A stretch of DNA of 64,000 nucleotides from Nocardia amamiensis (GTDB lineage: Bacteria > Actinomycetota > Actinomycetes > Mycobacteriales > Mycobacteriaceae). The notes beneath the pieces are model-generated. The model saw only the letters and a program-made list of their open reading frames with translations. It was not told where the DNA came from and made no database searches. The DNA lies in contig NZ_JADLQX010000016.1 of the NCBI RefSeq assembly GCF_015477605.1, positions 1-64,000 of the forward strand. Direction: 5' to 3'. Position numbers and translations under genes: made by a program. Of this stretch, positions 32,626-42,003 are shown piece by piece; the first letter of the stretch is position 1, and each line of letters starts with the position of its first letter.

Positions 32626-33882
32626 ATGTCCGTCGACAGTTCGGCCCGGCCGAGCCTCACCCTGTCGGGGAAGCCGATGTCGTCCCCGCTGAAAGACGTC
32701 CGCGGGCTATCGCGTCAGATGGTCGGCCACTTCGTCGAGAACGTCATCCCGTGCGGCACCCTGCCGGGCGACGCCATCTCCGGCGACGTCACCACCATCA
32801 CCCGCGCCTGCCTGGAGCTGGCGGTGAGCATGCTGGACGGACAGGACCTGCCGGAGAAGCTCCAGCGGCTCGGCGACGCCGCGGCGGGATGGGCGCGCGA
32901 GGGCGTGCCGATCGACACCATCCACCACTCCATCCACGAGGGCTTCAAGATGGGGCTCGACCTCGTGGTTTCCAACGCGTCCATCAAGGACTACGACAAC
33001 CTGGTCGACGGCGCCAAAATGGTCGTCGAGATGCTCGACATGATCAACTCGGCGGTCTCGATGGCGTACGTGCGCGAGCTGCGAGCAGTCGTCAGCGAGC
33101 ACCACACGGCGGTGCACACGCTGACCTCCGCGCTGCTGGGCGGGCACAGCACCTCGACCATGGCGCGCGAATGCGGCATCGCCATCGCGTCCTCGTATGC
33201 GGTGCTGGCCGTGGCGATTCCGCCGCACCGCGAGGAACGCAACCCCATGGTGGACGGCAAGGTGGTCGCGCGCAGGAAATTGCGCCGGGTCCAGGCCGAG
33301 CTGGCCACCCGGTGCGGCGAGGCCGCGCTCTCGCTGCTGAGCGTGGACGGCGGCACCGTGCTGATCCCGACCGGCCACCTCGACAACGAGCAGATGGACG
33401 CGCTGGTCACCCAGCTTTCGCACGCCGCGCAGGTAGGTATCACCGCGACGATGGTCGAGGCCGCCTCGGCGCAGATTCCGACCGCCGCCGACCAGGCGCA
33501 CGAACTGCTCGACATGGTGCAGCGGTTGCAGGCGGTGGCCGGGCTCTACCGCTTCGACGAGCTGGCACTGGAATACCAGCTGACCCGGCCGGGGCCCGGC
33601 CGGGAATACCTCGGCTCCCTGCTGGACCCGCTGGACGCGCACGCCGAGCTGCTGGAGACCCTGCAGCGGCACATCGCCAACAACCTCAACCGGCAGCGCA
33701 CCGCCCGCGTGCTGCACGTGCACACCAACACCGTGGACTATCGGCTCAAGCGGATCGGGCAGCTCACCGGTTTCGATCCGACGCAGCCGTCGGGCCTGTG
33801 GTACCTGCGCTCGGCGCTGGTGGCGCGCACGTATCGCAGCACACCGACAGCAACGTCATCCGATTCCGACCGCTCGAGCTGA
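32626..33882 (+). CDS. PucR-family (CdaR-like) transcriptional regulator
   Basis: 418 residues from ATG 32626, with GGGAG six bases upstream. An N-terminal helical sensor (WAREGVPIDTIHHSIHEGFKMGLDL) leads to a GGDEF-like middle region (about 180-320) and a C-terminal PucR helix-turn-helix: LLETLQRHIANNLNRQRTARVLHVHTNTVDYRLKRIGQLTG. A shorter paralog without the DNA-binding end lies at 49696-50676. Its end is 10 bp from the convergent DUF4185 gene. Confidence 0.9.
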   Translation: MSVDSSARPSLTLSGKPMSSPLKDVRGLSRQMVGHFVENVIPCGTLPGDAISGDVTTITRACLELAVSMLDGQDLPEKLQRLGDAAAGWAREGVPIDTIHHSIHEGFKMGLDLVVSNASIKDYDNLVDGAKMVVEMLDMINSAVSMAYVRELRAVVSEHHTAVHTLTSALLGGHSTSTMARECGIAIASSYAVLAVAIPPHREERNPMVDGKVVARRKLRRVQAELATRCGEAALSLLSVDGGTVLIPTGHLDNEQMDALVTQLSHAAQVGITATMVEAASAQIPTAADQAHELLDMVQRLQAVAGLYRFDELALEYQLTRPGPGREYLGSLLDPLDAHAELLETLQRHIANNLNRQRTARVLHVHTNTVDYRLKRIGQLTGFDPTQPSGLWYLRSALVARTYRSTPTATSSDSDRSS

Positions 33883-33892
33883 TCCGGCGCGA

Positions 33893-34888
33893 CTAGCTGA
33901 GCGGGACCGCCGCACTGATGCCGAAGATGCGGAACTGCATGGCGCGATAGGGCATACCGGATTCCGCCCACTCGCTGACGATCATGCCGAACGCACCGTC
34001 GAATCTGCTGTCCGGATGGGCATAACAGCCGTACAGGCGCGGCACGATATCCGGCCCGCCCGGCGCCCAGAACGAGCCCTTCACGGGCCGGTACGTTCGC
34101 GCCGTCCACCAATTGTCGGTGATCCTGCCGGCGACCTTGACGAAGGCGCCATAGGCTCCGGCGTCGAAGCCGGACATCACCCAGTTCCCCTGTATCCGGC
34201 GCAGCCCGATCTCGCCGAGCTTGGTGCCGTCGGGCAGGATGCCGAATCGCGGGTCGCTACCGGGATTTCGGCCCCATCCCCAGTCCTGGCCGTTCCAGCC
34301 CCATCCCTCCCAAGCAGCCGGATCGGTGAGCGCGGCATGATTCTCGCGCACCCGCCACAGCAGCATGTTCTTGTTGCGAGCGAGCCCTCCGGTGGAGATG
34401 ACGTAGACATAGCCGTCACCACCGCGCTCCCAGGAGATCATGGTGCGTTTGCCGCCGAACGCGCTGGTCGACCAGCGAACCCCGCTGTCGGTCCAGCTCT
34501 CGCCGTTGTCGTCGGAATACCGGATCTCGCACCATCGCTCGTTACCCAGGCCCTGGGTGACCATCACCCACAGATAGATTCGGCCGCCGATGGTGATCGC
34601 GTCGCAGGGCAGGACCGTGGAGAACTCCGGATTGTCGTGGACATAATCCCACAGTTGCCTGGCCCCGCGCGCGGCCGACTGGAACTCGATCGGTCTGGAC
34701 ATATCATGCGTGTTGCTTCGTAGCAGCATGGGCGAACGCCAGTTCGGCCCGCCAACTCTCGGCTCGGTGCCGGAAAACGTGTCACCGGGAAGGTATCCGA
34801 TGTCGCCGCTCGGCATCCGGAACGGGATGAACAGATCAGAGCCGCCGATGTCGGCCATCGGGAGTGGATTCAGATTCTTGATCTTCAT
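33893..34888 (-). CDS. DUF4185 protein, probable endo-D-arabinanase-like glycoside hydrolase
   Basis: 331 residues from ATG 34888, with AGGA seven bases upstream. GGSDLFIPFRMPSGDIGYLPGDTFSG, with repeated Trp/Asp-rich blades (RYSDDNGESWTDSGVRW; WGWNGQDWGWGRN), indicates a beta-propeller of the DUF4185 family. Members from mycobacteria were recently placed in GH183 as endo-D-arabinanases acting on arabinogalactan and lipoarabinomannan. No signal peptide is visible from any plausible start, so export is unclear; cytosolic or phage-type lysis-dependent release is possible. It is flanked by unrelated genes. Confidence 0.78.
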   Translation of the reverse strand: MKIKNLNPLPMADIGGSDLFIPFRMPSGDIGYLPGDTFSGTEPRVGGPNWRSPMLLRSNTHDMSRPIEFQSAARGARQLWDYVHDNPEFSTVLPCDAITIGGRIYLWVMVTQGLGNERWCEIRYSDDNGESWTDSGVRWSTSAFGGKRTMISWERGGDGYVYVISTGGLARNKNMLLWRVRENHAALTDPAAWEGWGWNGQDWGWGRNPGSDPRFGILPDGTKLGEIGLRRIQGNWVMSGFDAGAYGAFVKVAGRITDNWWTARTYRPVKGSFWAPGGPDIVPRLYGCYAHPDSRFDGAFGMIVSEWAESGMPYRAMQFRIFGISAAVPLS

Positions 34889-35076
34889 AGCCGGATCCTG
34901 TCGATTATCGGTGCGTCGCTTCCCAGATCGGCTCGTAGGCTCGCCTACTCGACCAGTATCGGAGGTCGGTAACCGCAGCGTTGCCCGTTCGGGCGAATCT
35001 CCGTGCGCGACTCGCCGGAAAGATTCCGTACTCGGCCACAACGGAAGCGGTCGCGATCCGCGATGTCGGCCCAGGG

Positions 35077-36486
35077 TCAGCGGTGGGCGTCGCCAGCCGG
35101 GCCGCCACCACGGTGGGCCGCGAGCGTCGCGGCCAGTGCCTGCCGATCGAGCTTCCCCCGCGGCGTGCGCGGCAAGCTGTCCACGGTCAGAATCCGCACC
35201 GGCATGCTGGGACTCGGCAACGTCGCACGCAGACGCCGCCAGATCTCGTCAATGCTCGGTGCGGCGCTGTCCACGACGATTGCGGCCGCGGGCGCCTGCC
35301 CCATGCGTTCGTCCGCGATGCCGATGCAGGCGGCTTCCGCGATACCGGGTATCGCGGTGAGCGCCGCTTCAACGGCGGCGGGTTCCACATTGAGTCCGGC
35401 CCGGATCAGCATCTCGGAGTCGCGGCCGAACAGGTACAGACGATTGCCGATCACCCGGCCCCGGTCGCCCACCGTAAGCCACCCGTCCACGGGGCCGTCC
35501 ACCACGCCGTCCGCGGTGAGGTAGCCGCCGAACAGCATGTCGCTGCGCACATAGACCAGGCCGTCCCGGATCCGCGCCTCGACGCCGTCGAACAGTTCTC
35601 CCACCGAGTTCTCGTCGGCGGCCCCGAGTCCTCGGTCGAAGGACACGAAACTCAGTTCGGAAGCACCGTAGAAGTGCACGAGCGAGGCGTTCGGCAAGAC
35701 CTCCTGCAACGCACGACGTCCCGTGCGCGGCCAGCGGGCCGCCGAGGACAGCACCTCCCGGACGCTCTCGATCGGACCGATACCGGCCCGCACCACGTCC
35801 CACGCGATCGTCGGCACCGAATACAGATGTGTCGCGCCGTCGGTCAGCGACTGGACGACCGGCCGCAGATCGACCGTCGCGCCCCGGGTCAGAGCATGCA
35901 ACGCGCCGTACAGAAAGTGCGTGTGGTCGAGGACGCCGGGCACCGACACGCGATCGTCGGCGCCGATGCCGAACATGCGGTCGGAGCGATCCAGCGTGGT
36001 GGCCCACGATCGCTGGTCGCGCACGAAGAGTTTCGGCTCACCAGTGGTGCCGGAAGTAATGCCGACCAGCAGTTCGCTATCCGGCCGCGCACCGCCGACC
36101 AGGCCGGCGGATTCCAGTGTCGCCGCGGTCCGCACGCTCCCCTCGAATCCCAGCCTGCGCAGCCGCCGATGCTGGTGCGGCGCGGCCACGACCGCTGCGG
36201 GCTCCGCCAGTTCCAGCACCCTGCTCCGCTGGGCGGGCAGTAGATGGCGGTGCAGCAGTACGACACTCACGCCTGCGTGCATCGCCGCCGTCACCACCAC
36301 CAGCGATTCGATATCGGACGTGGGCAGCACGGCGATTCGGCGCATACCGTCGAGCCCCGCGGCCGTGCGGACCACCCGGGACCAGAAATCCCGGTAGTCG
36401 ATGCGCTCCCGACGGTCGACCACCGCGCTCGCGCGCGGGACCTCCGCAGCCTGTCCGGCGATCCGCGCGGCAAGCAGGTCAGACAT
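35077..36486 (-). CDS. AMP-forming acyl/aryl-CoA ligase at the end of the bio operon
   Basis: 469 residues from ATG 36486 (GGAG six bases upstream). ANL-superfamily motifs are present: LLVGITSGTTGEPKLFV (A3), VHFYGASELSFVS (A5), the WLTVGDRGRVIGNRLYLFGRDSEMLIRAG region (A7-A8), and the A10 lysine in PRTPRGKLDRQAL. It overlaps the bioN gene by 8 bp and is the last gene of the biotin-transport operon. It may activate a carboxylic acid linked to biotin or pimelate metabolism; this is inference from context. Confidence 0.85.
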   Translation of the reverse strand: MSDLLAARIAGQAAEVPRASAVVDRRERIDYRDFWSRVVRTAAGLDGMRRIAVLPTSDIESLVVVTAAMHAGVSVVLLHRHLLPAQRSRVLELAEPAAVVAAPHQHRRLRRLGFEGSVRTAATLESAGLVGGARPDSELLVGITSGTTGEPKLFVRDQRSWATTLDRSDRMFGIGADDRVSVPGVLDHTHFLYGALHALTRGATVDLRPVVQSLTDGATHLYSVPTIAWDVVRAGIGPIESVREVLSSAARWPRTGRRALQEVLPNASLVHFYGASELSFVSFDRGLGAADENSVGELFDGVEARIRDGLVYVRSDMLFGGYLTADGVVDGPVDGWLTVGDRGRVIGNRLYLFGRDSEMLIRAGLNVEPAAVEAALTAIPGIAEAACIGIADERMGQAPAAAIVVDSAAPSIDEIWRRLRATLPSPSMPVRILTVDSLPRTPRGKLDRQALAATLAAHRGGGPAGDAHR

Positions 36487-37081
36487 CGTCCACTCCCCTC
36501 GCCGCGAGTGCATCGCCCATCGCGTCGGCGGTCCGCAGCGCCCGCACCAGCGTCGGCGTGACCAGCGCCGTCATCGACCACTGCAGTCCGCGGGCCCGGC
36601 GCGCCTCGGAGACGTCGTGCACGATTCCGGCCAGCAGCGGGACACACCGGATGGCCAGAGCCAGCAGCAGACCGATCCGCTCGGGATCGACGCCGATCCT
36701 GCGCAGCGGCCCCAGCCCTCGGGTGACCGCGTCGAGCAGGTCCGTCACGCGAGTGGTGAGCGTGACCAGCGCGGCGAGTGCCACCGAGATCACCAGGACA
36801 CCGCACACCACCGCCGCCCGCGCAGGCGAAGTGATGAGCATCTGGAACACCGCGATGAGCGCCACCATCCACACCAGCGGACGCAACTGCGCCACGACGA
36901 CTCGCCACGGAATCCGGGCCACCGCGAACAGTCCCGCCACGACCACGGCGACGATCACGACCTGCACCGGGCTGCGCACGAACACCGAGGCCGCGACGAT
37001 CGAAACCAGCAGCAGCACCAGTTTCGGCCCGGCGGGCATCCGGTGCAGCGGGGAATCGCCGGGGCGGTAGACGCCGATCAT
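36479..37081 (-). CDS. bioN: BioN/EcfT, membrane coupling component of an ECF biotin transporter
   Basis: 200 residues with about five hydrophobic spans between 18 and 165. The cytoplasmic coupling segments ARRARG (SEARRARGLQWS) and a later Ala-Arg-rich stretch (ALRTADAMGDALAARG) match the two conserved A-R-G motifs that EcfT uses to bind the ATPase. Its start overlaps the bioM stop (ATGA). With BioM and BioY it forms the biotin importer. Confidence 0.87.
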   Translation of the reverse strand: MIGVYRPGDSPLHRMPAGPKLVLLLVSIVAASVFVRSPVQVVIVAVVVAGLFAVARIPWRVVVAQLRPLVWMVALIAVFQMLITSPARAAVVCGVLVISVALAALVTLTTRVTDLLDAVTRGLGPLRRIGVDPERIGLLLALAIRCVPLLAGIVHDVSEARRARGLQWSMTALVTPTLVRALRTADAMGDALAARGVDDV

Positions 37082-37758
37082 TCGACCGAGGCCCGGTACG
37101 CCGGGACGGCGTCGGCGGGGGCGCCGTCGAACGCCACCGCGCCGTCGTCGATGACGATGACGCGGTCGAAACCCTCCAGCAGCGACAACTGATGCGTCAC
37201 TACGATCACCTGCTGATCCACGGCGTTCAGCGCCTCGGCGATCAGTCTCGCGTTGCGCAGATCCAGTAGCGTGGTCGGTTCGTCGGCCACGATCACCTCC
37301 GGCCTGCGAATGAGGACGGCTCCGATCGCGAGCAACTGCTTCTGACCACCGGACAACAGGTGCGCGGGGTGTTCGGCGTGGTCGGCGAGCCCGAACCGCT
37401 CCAGGATCTCCCGGACACGCACCGCGATCTCTTGTTTGCTCAGGCCCGTCCGCCGCAGCGAGAAAGCCAGATCCTCCGCGACTGTGGGCATCACGATCTG
37501 CGTATCCGGGTCGGTGAACACGAACCCGACCTTCCGCCGCACCTGCGCGCCTTTGCGGGCGGCGTCCACACCGTCCACCGTGACCGTGCCGGAAGTCGGC
37601 GTCAGCAAGCCGTTGATCATGCGCGCCAAAGTGGACTTGCCGGAACCGTTGGCGCCGATGATGCCGACGCGGCGCTCGCTGATCCGCAAGTCGATGTCGC
37701 GCAGCACCTTGCGGTCGCCGAAGCGGTGGTGGACCGAGTCGAAGACGATTTCACTCAC
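37078..37758 (-). CDS. bioM: BioM/EcfA, ATPase of an ECF biotin transporter
   Basis: 226 residues from GTG 37758, whose codon overlaps the thiolase stop. Walker A GANGSGKS (35-42), Q-loop near FVFTDPDTQI, ABC signature LSGGQ (135-139), Walker B VIVADEP (155-161) and switch His in VVTHQ (about 189) are all intact. The F-T-D-P-D-x-Q-I Q-loop is typical of ECF transporter ATPases. A single EcfA subunit probably works as a homodimer. Confidence 0.92.
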   Translation of the reverse strand: MSEIVFDSVHHRFGDRKVLRDIDLRISERRVGIIGANGSGKSTLARMINGLLTPTSGTVTVDGVDAARKGAQVRRKVGFVFTDPDTQIVMPTVAEDLAFSLRRTGLSKQEIAVRVREILERFGLADHAEHPAHLLSGGQKQLLAIGAVLIRRPEVIVADEPTTLLDLRNARLIAEALNAVDQQVIVVTHQLSLLEGFDRVIVIDDGAVAFDGAPADAVPAYRASVE

Positions 37759-38882
37759 GACACACGCTCCACAAGCATTGCGATGCCCTGCCCGCCCCCG
37801 ATGGCGCAGGCCGCGAGACCGAGCTCCGGGCCCTCCGCGCGCAGCATCTGACTGGCCAACCGCACCAGCAAAATGGCTCCGGACGCTCCCCAAGGATGAC
37901 CCATCGCGATCGCGCCGCCTTGCGGGCAGATCCTGGCTTCGTCCAAGCCCAATTCGTCCGCCACCGCCAGCACCACCGACGCGAACGCTTCGGTGATCTC
38001 GATGACGCCGAGATCCGCCACAGTGAATCCGCTGCGCCGCAGAAGTTTTCGTATCGCGGGCACGGGACCGAGCCCGGGCAGCGCCGGATCGGATCCGGCG
38101 ACCGCGCAGCCGAGGATTCGCAACGCGGGCAGCCCCGCGGCCATAGCCTCGCTGGTGACCGCCATCGCCGCTGCGCCGTCGGAGATCCCGCACGAATTGC
38201 CCGCGGTGGCCGTGCCGTCTACACCGAAACCGGGGCGCAGCCGTGCGAGCCGGGTCTCGGTCATGCCCGCGCGGATGCGCTCGTCCCGGTGCACGTCACC
38301 GATCGGCACGATCTCCGCGGAGAAGTCGGCGGCCGCGGCGAGGGTGTGCGAGCGTGCCGCGTACGCGTCCTGCCGCGCACGGCTGATGCCGCGCGCTCGG
38401 GCGAGATCGTCGGCGGCCACGCCCATATCGGGATCGGGAAAACCCGGTGGTGCGAAGGGAGCACGGGTGTATCGCACAGGGTCGGCGTCCGCGACAGGGG
38501 GCCAGAAGCGCCATGGCGCTGTGCTCGCCGACTCGACGCCTCCGGCCAGGATGAGGTCGTCCGCGCCGCTGCGCACGCGCAACGCCGCCTGCATCACCGC
38601 GTCGAGACCGGACCCGCACTGCCGGTCGACGGTGACGCCGGGAACGTGCACGCCCAGTCCCGCCCGCAATGCGGCGACCCGCGCCGGATCGCCACCCGGT
38701 CCGAGACAGTTGCCGAGGACGACGTCGTCCACCTCGCCGTCGATTCCCGCGCCGCGCAACATCGCAAGCACCTCGCGCAGCACAGGGGTGGCCAGATCGG
38801 TGACGGTCAGATCGGCGAATCCGTGCCCGGCGTTGCCGATCGGTGTGCGACGTGGCGCCACGAGAACGGGGACGTGGCTCAT
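37755..38882 (-). CDS. Thiolase (acetyl-CoA acyltransferase)
   Basis: 375 residues from ATG 38882, which overlaps the stop of the adenylating-enzyme gene. Catalytic Cys89 lies in VDRQCGSGLDAV, the TEAFAS motif corresponds to NEAF, GHPWGASGA supplies the His, and CAIGGGQG the second Cys. All residues of an active thiolase are present. Its position between an adenylating enzyme and bioM suggests it shortens or extends an acyl chain, perhaps for pimelate supply, but this is unproven. Confidence 0.9.
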   Translation of the reverse strand: MSHVPVLVAPRRTPIGNAGHGFADLTVTDLATPVLREVLAMLRGAGIDGEVDDVVLGNCLGPGGDPARVAALRAGLGVHVPGVTVDRQCGSGLDAVMQAALRVRSGADDLILAGGVESASTAPWRFWPPVADADPVRYTRAPFAPPGFPDPDMGVAADDLARARGISRARQDAYAARSHTLAAAADFSAEIVPIGDVHRDERIRAGMTETRLARLRPGFGVDGTATAGNSCGISDGAAAMAVTSEAMAAGLPALRILGCAVAGSDPALPGLGPVPAIRKLLRRSGFTVADLGVIEITEAFASVVLAVADELGLDEARICPQGGAIAMGHPWGASGAILLVRLASQMLRAEGPELGLAACAIGGGQGIAMLVERVS

Positions 38883-40000
38883 GTCAGAAAGTCTTTCAGC
38901 TGCCCCCTGGCGACCTTTCCTGCGGCAGTCCTCGGCAGCTCGGGAAGCGGCACCCACCGACGCGGCATCGCCTCTTTCGTCAGCACCCGCCGCGCTCGCG
39001 ACCGGATCTTCTCGAGGCCGACCATGCCGTCCAGTTGTACTGCGGCCGTGACGATTTCACCGAAAACGGCATGGGGCGCTCCGATCACCGCCGCGGCGGC
39101 GACTCCGTCGAGCGTCGCCAGGACGCGCTCAACATCCTCGGCCACCACCGTGGTGCCGCCCACGTTGATCGCACAGTCGCCCCTGCCCCGCACCGTCAGC
39201 GTGCGGCCCTCCCCGACCTCGGCGAGGTCACCGACCCCGAACCACTCGGGTGCGCCGAGCACGGTGTAGGGAGATCGAACGAAGAGCAGCCCGCCGCGCA
39301 CGTCGGCCTCGACTCCGTCGAGCAGGCGCAGCGGCTCGGGAACACGCCGCGCCGCCACCAGGGAGACTTCCGAGGACCCGTAGTACTCGACGACATCGAG
39401 GTGGGCGGCGGCGGCCAGCGCACCGTCGTCCACCGCGATGCCCGCGACGATCGCGGTACGCAAGCGCGGGCAGGTACGCGCCGCCTCACGCAGCACGGCG
39501 GGTACCGCATGCACCACGGTGGCCCGCGACGCGTCGTCGGTGACGCAGGCGCCGCGCCACAGCGCGTGCAGCGCGCCGAACAGATGCATGGTCGCGTGCA
39601 GCGGGCCGGTGATCAGTACGCGGTCGGCCGGCGCCACGCCGGTGATCGCGGTGAACGCCGGGAAGCTGTCGTACCAGGAGGCGGCTGTCCGGGCGAGCGG
39701 TCGCGGACGCCCGGTCGACCCGGACGTCGCCACCAGCAGAAACGCCGAAGGTGGAATGCTCGTCCGGTGCGGACGGGCGTCCGGATTCTCGACCAGCACC
39801 GGGATTCCGCGCCGGACCGCGGCACAGACACAGATCAGCGCGTCCGGAACCGAGAGGGTCGAGGCGTCGTACACGGTCGCGTCACCCTGCGCAGTGATCC
39901 ACTGCTCGATCGCCCGGTCGAGGTCGCGATAAGTGTGGGTGCGGCCGTCGAAGTCGAGGGCAGGCTGATCACCCGTGCCACCGAGTTCGGGACTAGGCAC
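38879..40000 (-). CDS. Short AMP-forming adenylating enzyme in the bio operon
   Basis: 373 residues from GTG 40000, overlapping the bioY stop by 8 bp. FLLVATSGSTGRPRPLART (A3 P-loop), VVEYYGSSEVSLVA (A5), FGVGDLAEVGEGRTLTVRGRGDCAINVGGTTV (A7-A8) and PRTAAGKVARGQL (A10 lysine) define an ANL enzyme, but it is over 100 residues shorter than ordinary acyl-CoA synthetases because the N-terminal subdomain is reduced. It is paired with a thiolase. The substrate is unknown; a dicarboxylate such as pimelate is one possibility. Confidence 0.83.
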   Translation of the reverse strand: MPSPELGGTGDQPALDFDGRTHTYRDLDRAIEQWITAQGDATVYDASTLSVPDALICVCAAVRRGIPVLVENPDARPHRTSIPPSAFLLVATSGSTGRPRPLARTAASWYDSFPAFTAITGVAPADRVLITGPLHATMHLFGALHALWRGACVTDDASRATVVHAVPAVLREAARTCPRLRTAIVAGIAVDDGALAAAAHLDVVEYYGSSEVSLVAARRVPEPLRLLDGVEADVRGGLLFVRSPYTVLGAPEWFGVGDLAEVGEGRTLTVRGRGDCAINVGGTTVVAEDVERVLATLDGVAAAAVIGAPHAVFGEIVTAAVQLDGMVGLEKIRSRARRVLTKEAMPRRWVPLPELPRTAAGKVARGQLKDFLT

Positions 40001-40577
40001 GGATCACACCGGGATACGCACGGTGGACCCCCTTGGCCACCACCGTCGCGACGACTACTTTTGCCAGATCGCCGGGAATGAATGCGACGTTGGTGGAGAT
40101 CGCGGCCCCGATCCCCAGATCGGTGCGCACCAGCAGACCGACGATGCCGCAGAGGTAGATGACGAGCATCCCACCGGCGGCGTTGCTCAGCAGGCCCAGC
40201 ACGATCGGGTACTTCGGCAGGATACGAGCGGTGAGCAGCCCGATGAGCAGTGCCGCGGGAATCCAGCCGAGCAAGTATCCGGCACTGGGCCCGGCCAGCG
40301 CGGTCAAACCGGTTCGGCCGCCGGACAGCAGCGGCAGGCCGAGCATCGTGAGCGCGAGGAAGACCAGCACCGCGGCCGTGCCCTTGCGCGCCCCCAGCAC
40401 CGCCCCGGCCAGGATGACACCGAGAGTCTGCACGGTGATCGGCACGCCGCTGAATCCGACCGTGATGGCCCCGGGCAGACCGAGCGCGGCGATCAGCGCG
40501 GCGAAAACGGCGATCTGCGCCATATCGCGCGCCGGAATCCCAGCCCTCGACTCCCGAGAGTTCTCGACACCCTCCAC
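39993..40577 (-). CDS. bioY: BioY, substrate-binding component of the ECF biotin transporter
   Basis: 194 residues from GTG 40577, with GGAGG six bases upstream. About six membrane spans; the SGVPITVQTLGVILAGAVLGARKG and LLSGGRTGLTALAGPSAGYLLGWIPAA blocks are the classic BioY signatures that form the biotin pocket. First gene of a six-gene overlapping operon. The palindrome at 40597-40611 lies 20 bp upstream. Confidence 0.93.
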   Translation of the reverse strand: MEGVENSRESRAGIPARDMAQIAVFAALIAALGLPGAITVGFSGVPITVQTLGVILAGAVLGARKGTAAVLVFLALTMLGLPLLSGGRTGLTALAGPSAGYLLGWIPAALLIGLLTARILPKYPIVLGLLSNAAGGMLVIYLCGIVGLLVRTDLGIGAAISTNVAFIPGDLAKVVVATVVAKGVHRAYPGVIRA

Positions 40578-40596
40578 GACAACCCTCCGCTGAAAC

Positions 40597-40611
40597 TTGA
40601 ACGACGTTCAA
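40597..40611. promoter_or_regulatory. BioQ-like operator at the bioY promoter
   Basis: TTGAACG-A-CGTTCAA is a perfect 15-bp palindrome containing TGAAC-N3-GTTCA, close to the BioQ box TGAAC-N3-GTTAC known from corynebacteria and mycobacteria. The minus-strand -10 TATCTT (40616-40611) touches it, so binding would block the start of transcription of the bio operon. Confidence 0.72.
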
Positions 40612-40753
40612 GATAGCAGGTCAGGCTGGTGCCAGGCGCGAGCCCCGCACGACGAGAATTCCGCGACAACGGTGACCTTGTCCTCTGTCGCCGGAAACGG
40701 CTTCGAGGGATTGTCGAGTAGCAACCGGCCCGTCGTCGTCGAGGAGGTTCAGC

Positions 40754-41206
40754 ATGATCACCGCCGGAACTGTCATGCGCCCCGATGTCGAGTGCATCAG
40801 CGTGCGGGACACCATGGGCTTCGCCGCCCAGCGGATGCGCCAGCTCGACGTCGGCGCACTCCCCGTCTGTGATGGCGAAGGCCATCCGGTCGGGATCGTG
40901 ACCGATCGCGACATCGTCGTGAAGGTTGTCGGTGTCGGGTTGAATCCCGGGACAACCACAGCGGGCGAACTCACCCAAGGCGCGGACAAAATGCACACCG
41001 TCGACGTCAGCGCGGATATCAGCGACGTTCTCGCGTGTATGACCGAGTTCCGCATCCGCCGGCTTCCGGTAACCGCTCACGGCCGCCTCGCCGGCATCAT
41101 CACCGAGGCGGATCTCGCCCGGCAGCTGCCCGAGCACCAGGTCGGCGAATTCGTCGAAGCCATTTGCGCCGCGAATCTTCCGACTCCGGGCCGGACCGCG
41201 TCCTGA
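40754..41206 (+). CDS. Tandem CBS-domain protein
   Basis: 150 residues, GAGGAGG upstream of the ATG. Two CBS motifs: VGALPVCDGEGHPVGIVTDRDIV and IRRLPVTAHGRLAGIITEADLA. Stand-alone CBS pairs sense adenine nucleotides and are often induced in hypoxia in mycobacteria (hypoxic response protein type). No other domain is present. Confidence 0.9.
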   Translation: MITAGTVMRPDVECISVRDTMGFAAQRMRQLDVGALPVCDGEGHPVGIVTDRDIVVKVVGVGLNPGTTTAGELTQGADKMHTVDVSADISDVLACMTEFRIRRLPVTAHGRLAGIITEADLARQLPEHQVGEFVEAICAANLPTPGRTAS

Positions 41207-41403
41207 CTCGGCTGTCCGTTCACGTCCACGACCCGGTAGCCCGGCAAACACCGCGGCACATGCGAAAACAGGAGGAATACGGGGGAATTCCCTGCTGCCG
41301 TGCAGTTCTCGAGAGATGATCAGTGGTGCAACACGCGCTGGTCACGCACGGCATCGACCGAACGCTCGTCGTGATCGTGTTCTGGAATGCGGGGAGGGGA
41401 ACC

Positions 41404-42003
41404 ATGTTCGCTCGGCGAGCGATAGTCCTGGCTACAGTGGCGGTAGCGATCTCGGCATGCGCCACGTCGATACCCGATCCAGAATCGGGCAGTGCGACGA
41501 CGCAGCAGACACCTTTGCCCGATGCCTCATCAGGCTCTGAAGTGCCCAGGCTACCGACTAAAACCGATGCCGGTAAGACGGCGGGCGCGCCCTTCCGGAT
41601 TCCGGCTTTCACGGAGCTCCAAGGGACCCCGATCGTGGATGTCCGGGACCTCGCGGTGACGGCGATAGCAAACGAGTGCGGAGGCTGCGTCGAGGTCCAC
41701 GTCGCGCAGGACAACAGCGACACCCAGCGCAGCGTTTGCCAATACAGCGGTTTCCGTGGCGCAAAAGCGGATTCGACACCGACCGAACAGTCACCCAATG
41801 GGACGCTCATCCTGACGCCCGGCTCGACACTGACACTTCTCACCGGGACGCTGGCGCCACGGAAACTCCCCTGCGGCAAAGTCGGATGGGAACCGAAGAC
41901 GACACCGGAGACCGGCTCGCCCACCACGACCGTGTCGCCCACCGAAACCGCCTCGCCCACCGCGACGGCGACGAGCAAGCCACGTGTCACAACCACCAGA
42001 TGA
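41404..42003 (+). CDS. Secreted lipoprotein of unknown function
   Basis: 199 residues from ATG 41404. MFARRAIVLATVAVAISAC is a lipoprotein signal with lipobox ISAC. The mature part has a disordered Ser/Pro/Thr segment, a central compact region with four cysteines (NECGGCVEVH, SVCQYSGF, LPCGKVGW), and a Thr/Pro-rich C-terminal tail. I do not recognise the family. It overlaps the next gene by 20 bp, so the two may act together at the membrane. Confidence 0.72.
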   Translation: MFARRAIVLATVAVAISACATSIPDPESGSATTQQTPLPDASSGSEVPRLPTKTDAGKTAGAPFRIPAFTELQGTPIVDVRDLAVTAIANECGGCVEVHVAQDNSDTQRSVCQYSGFRGAKADSTPTEQSPNGTLILTPGSTLTLLTGTLAPRKLPCGKVGWEPKTTPETGSPTTTVSPTETASPTATATSKPRVTTTR

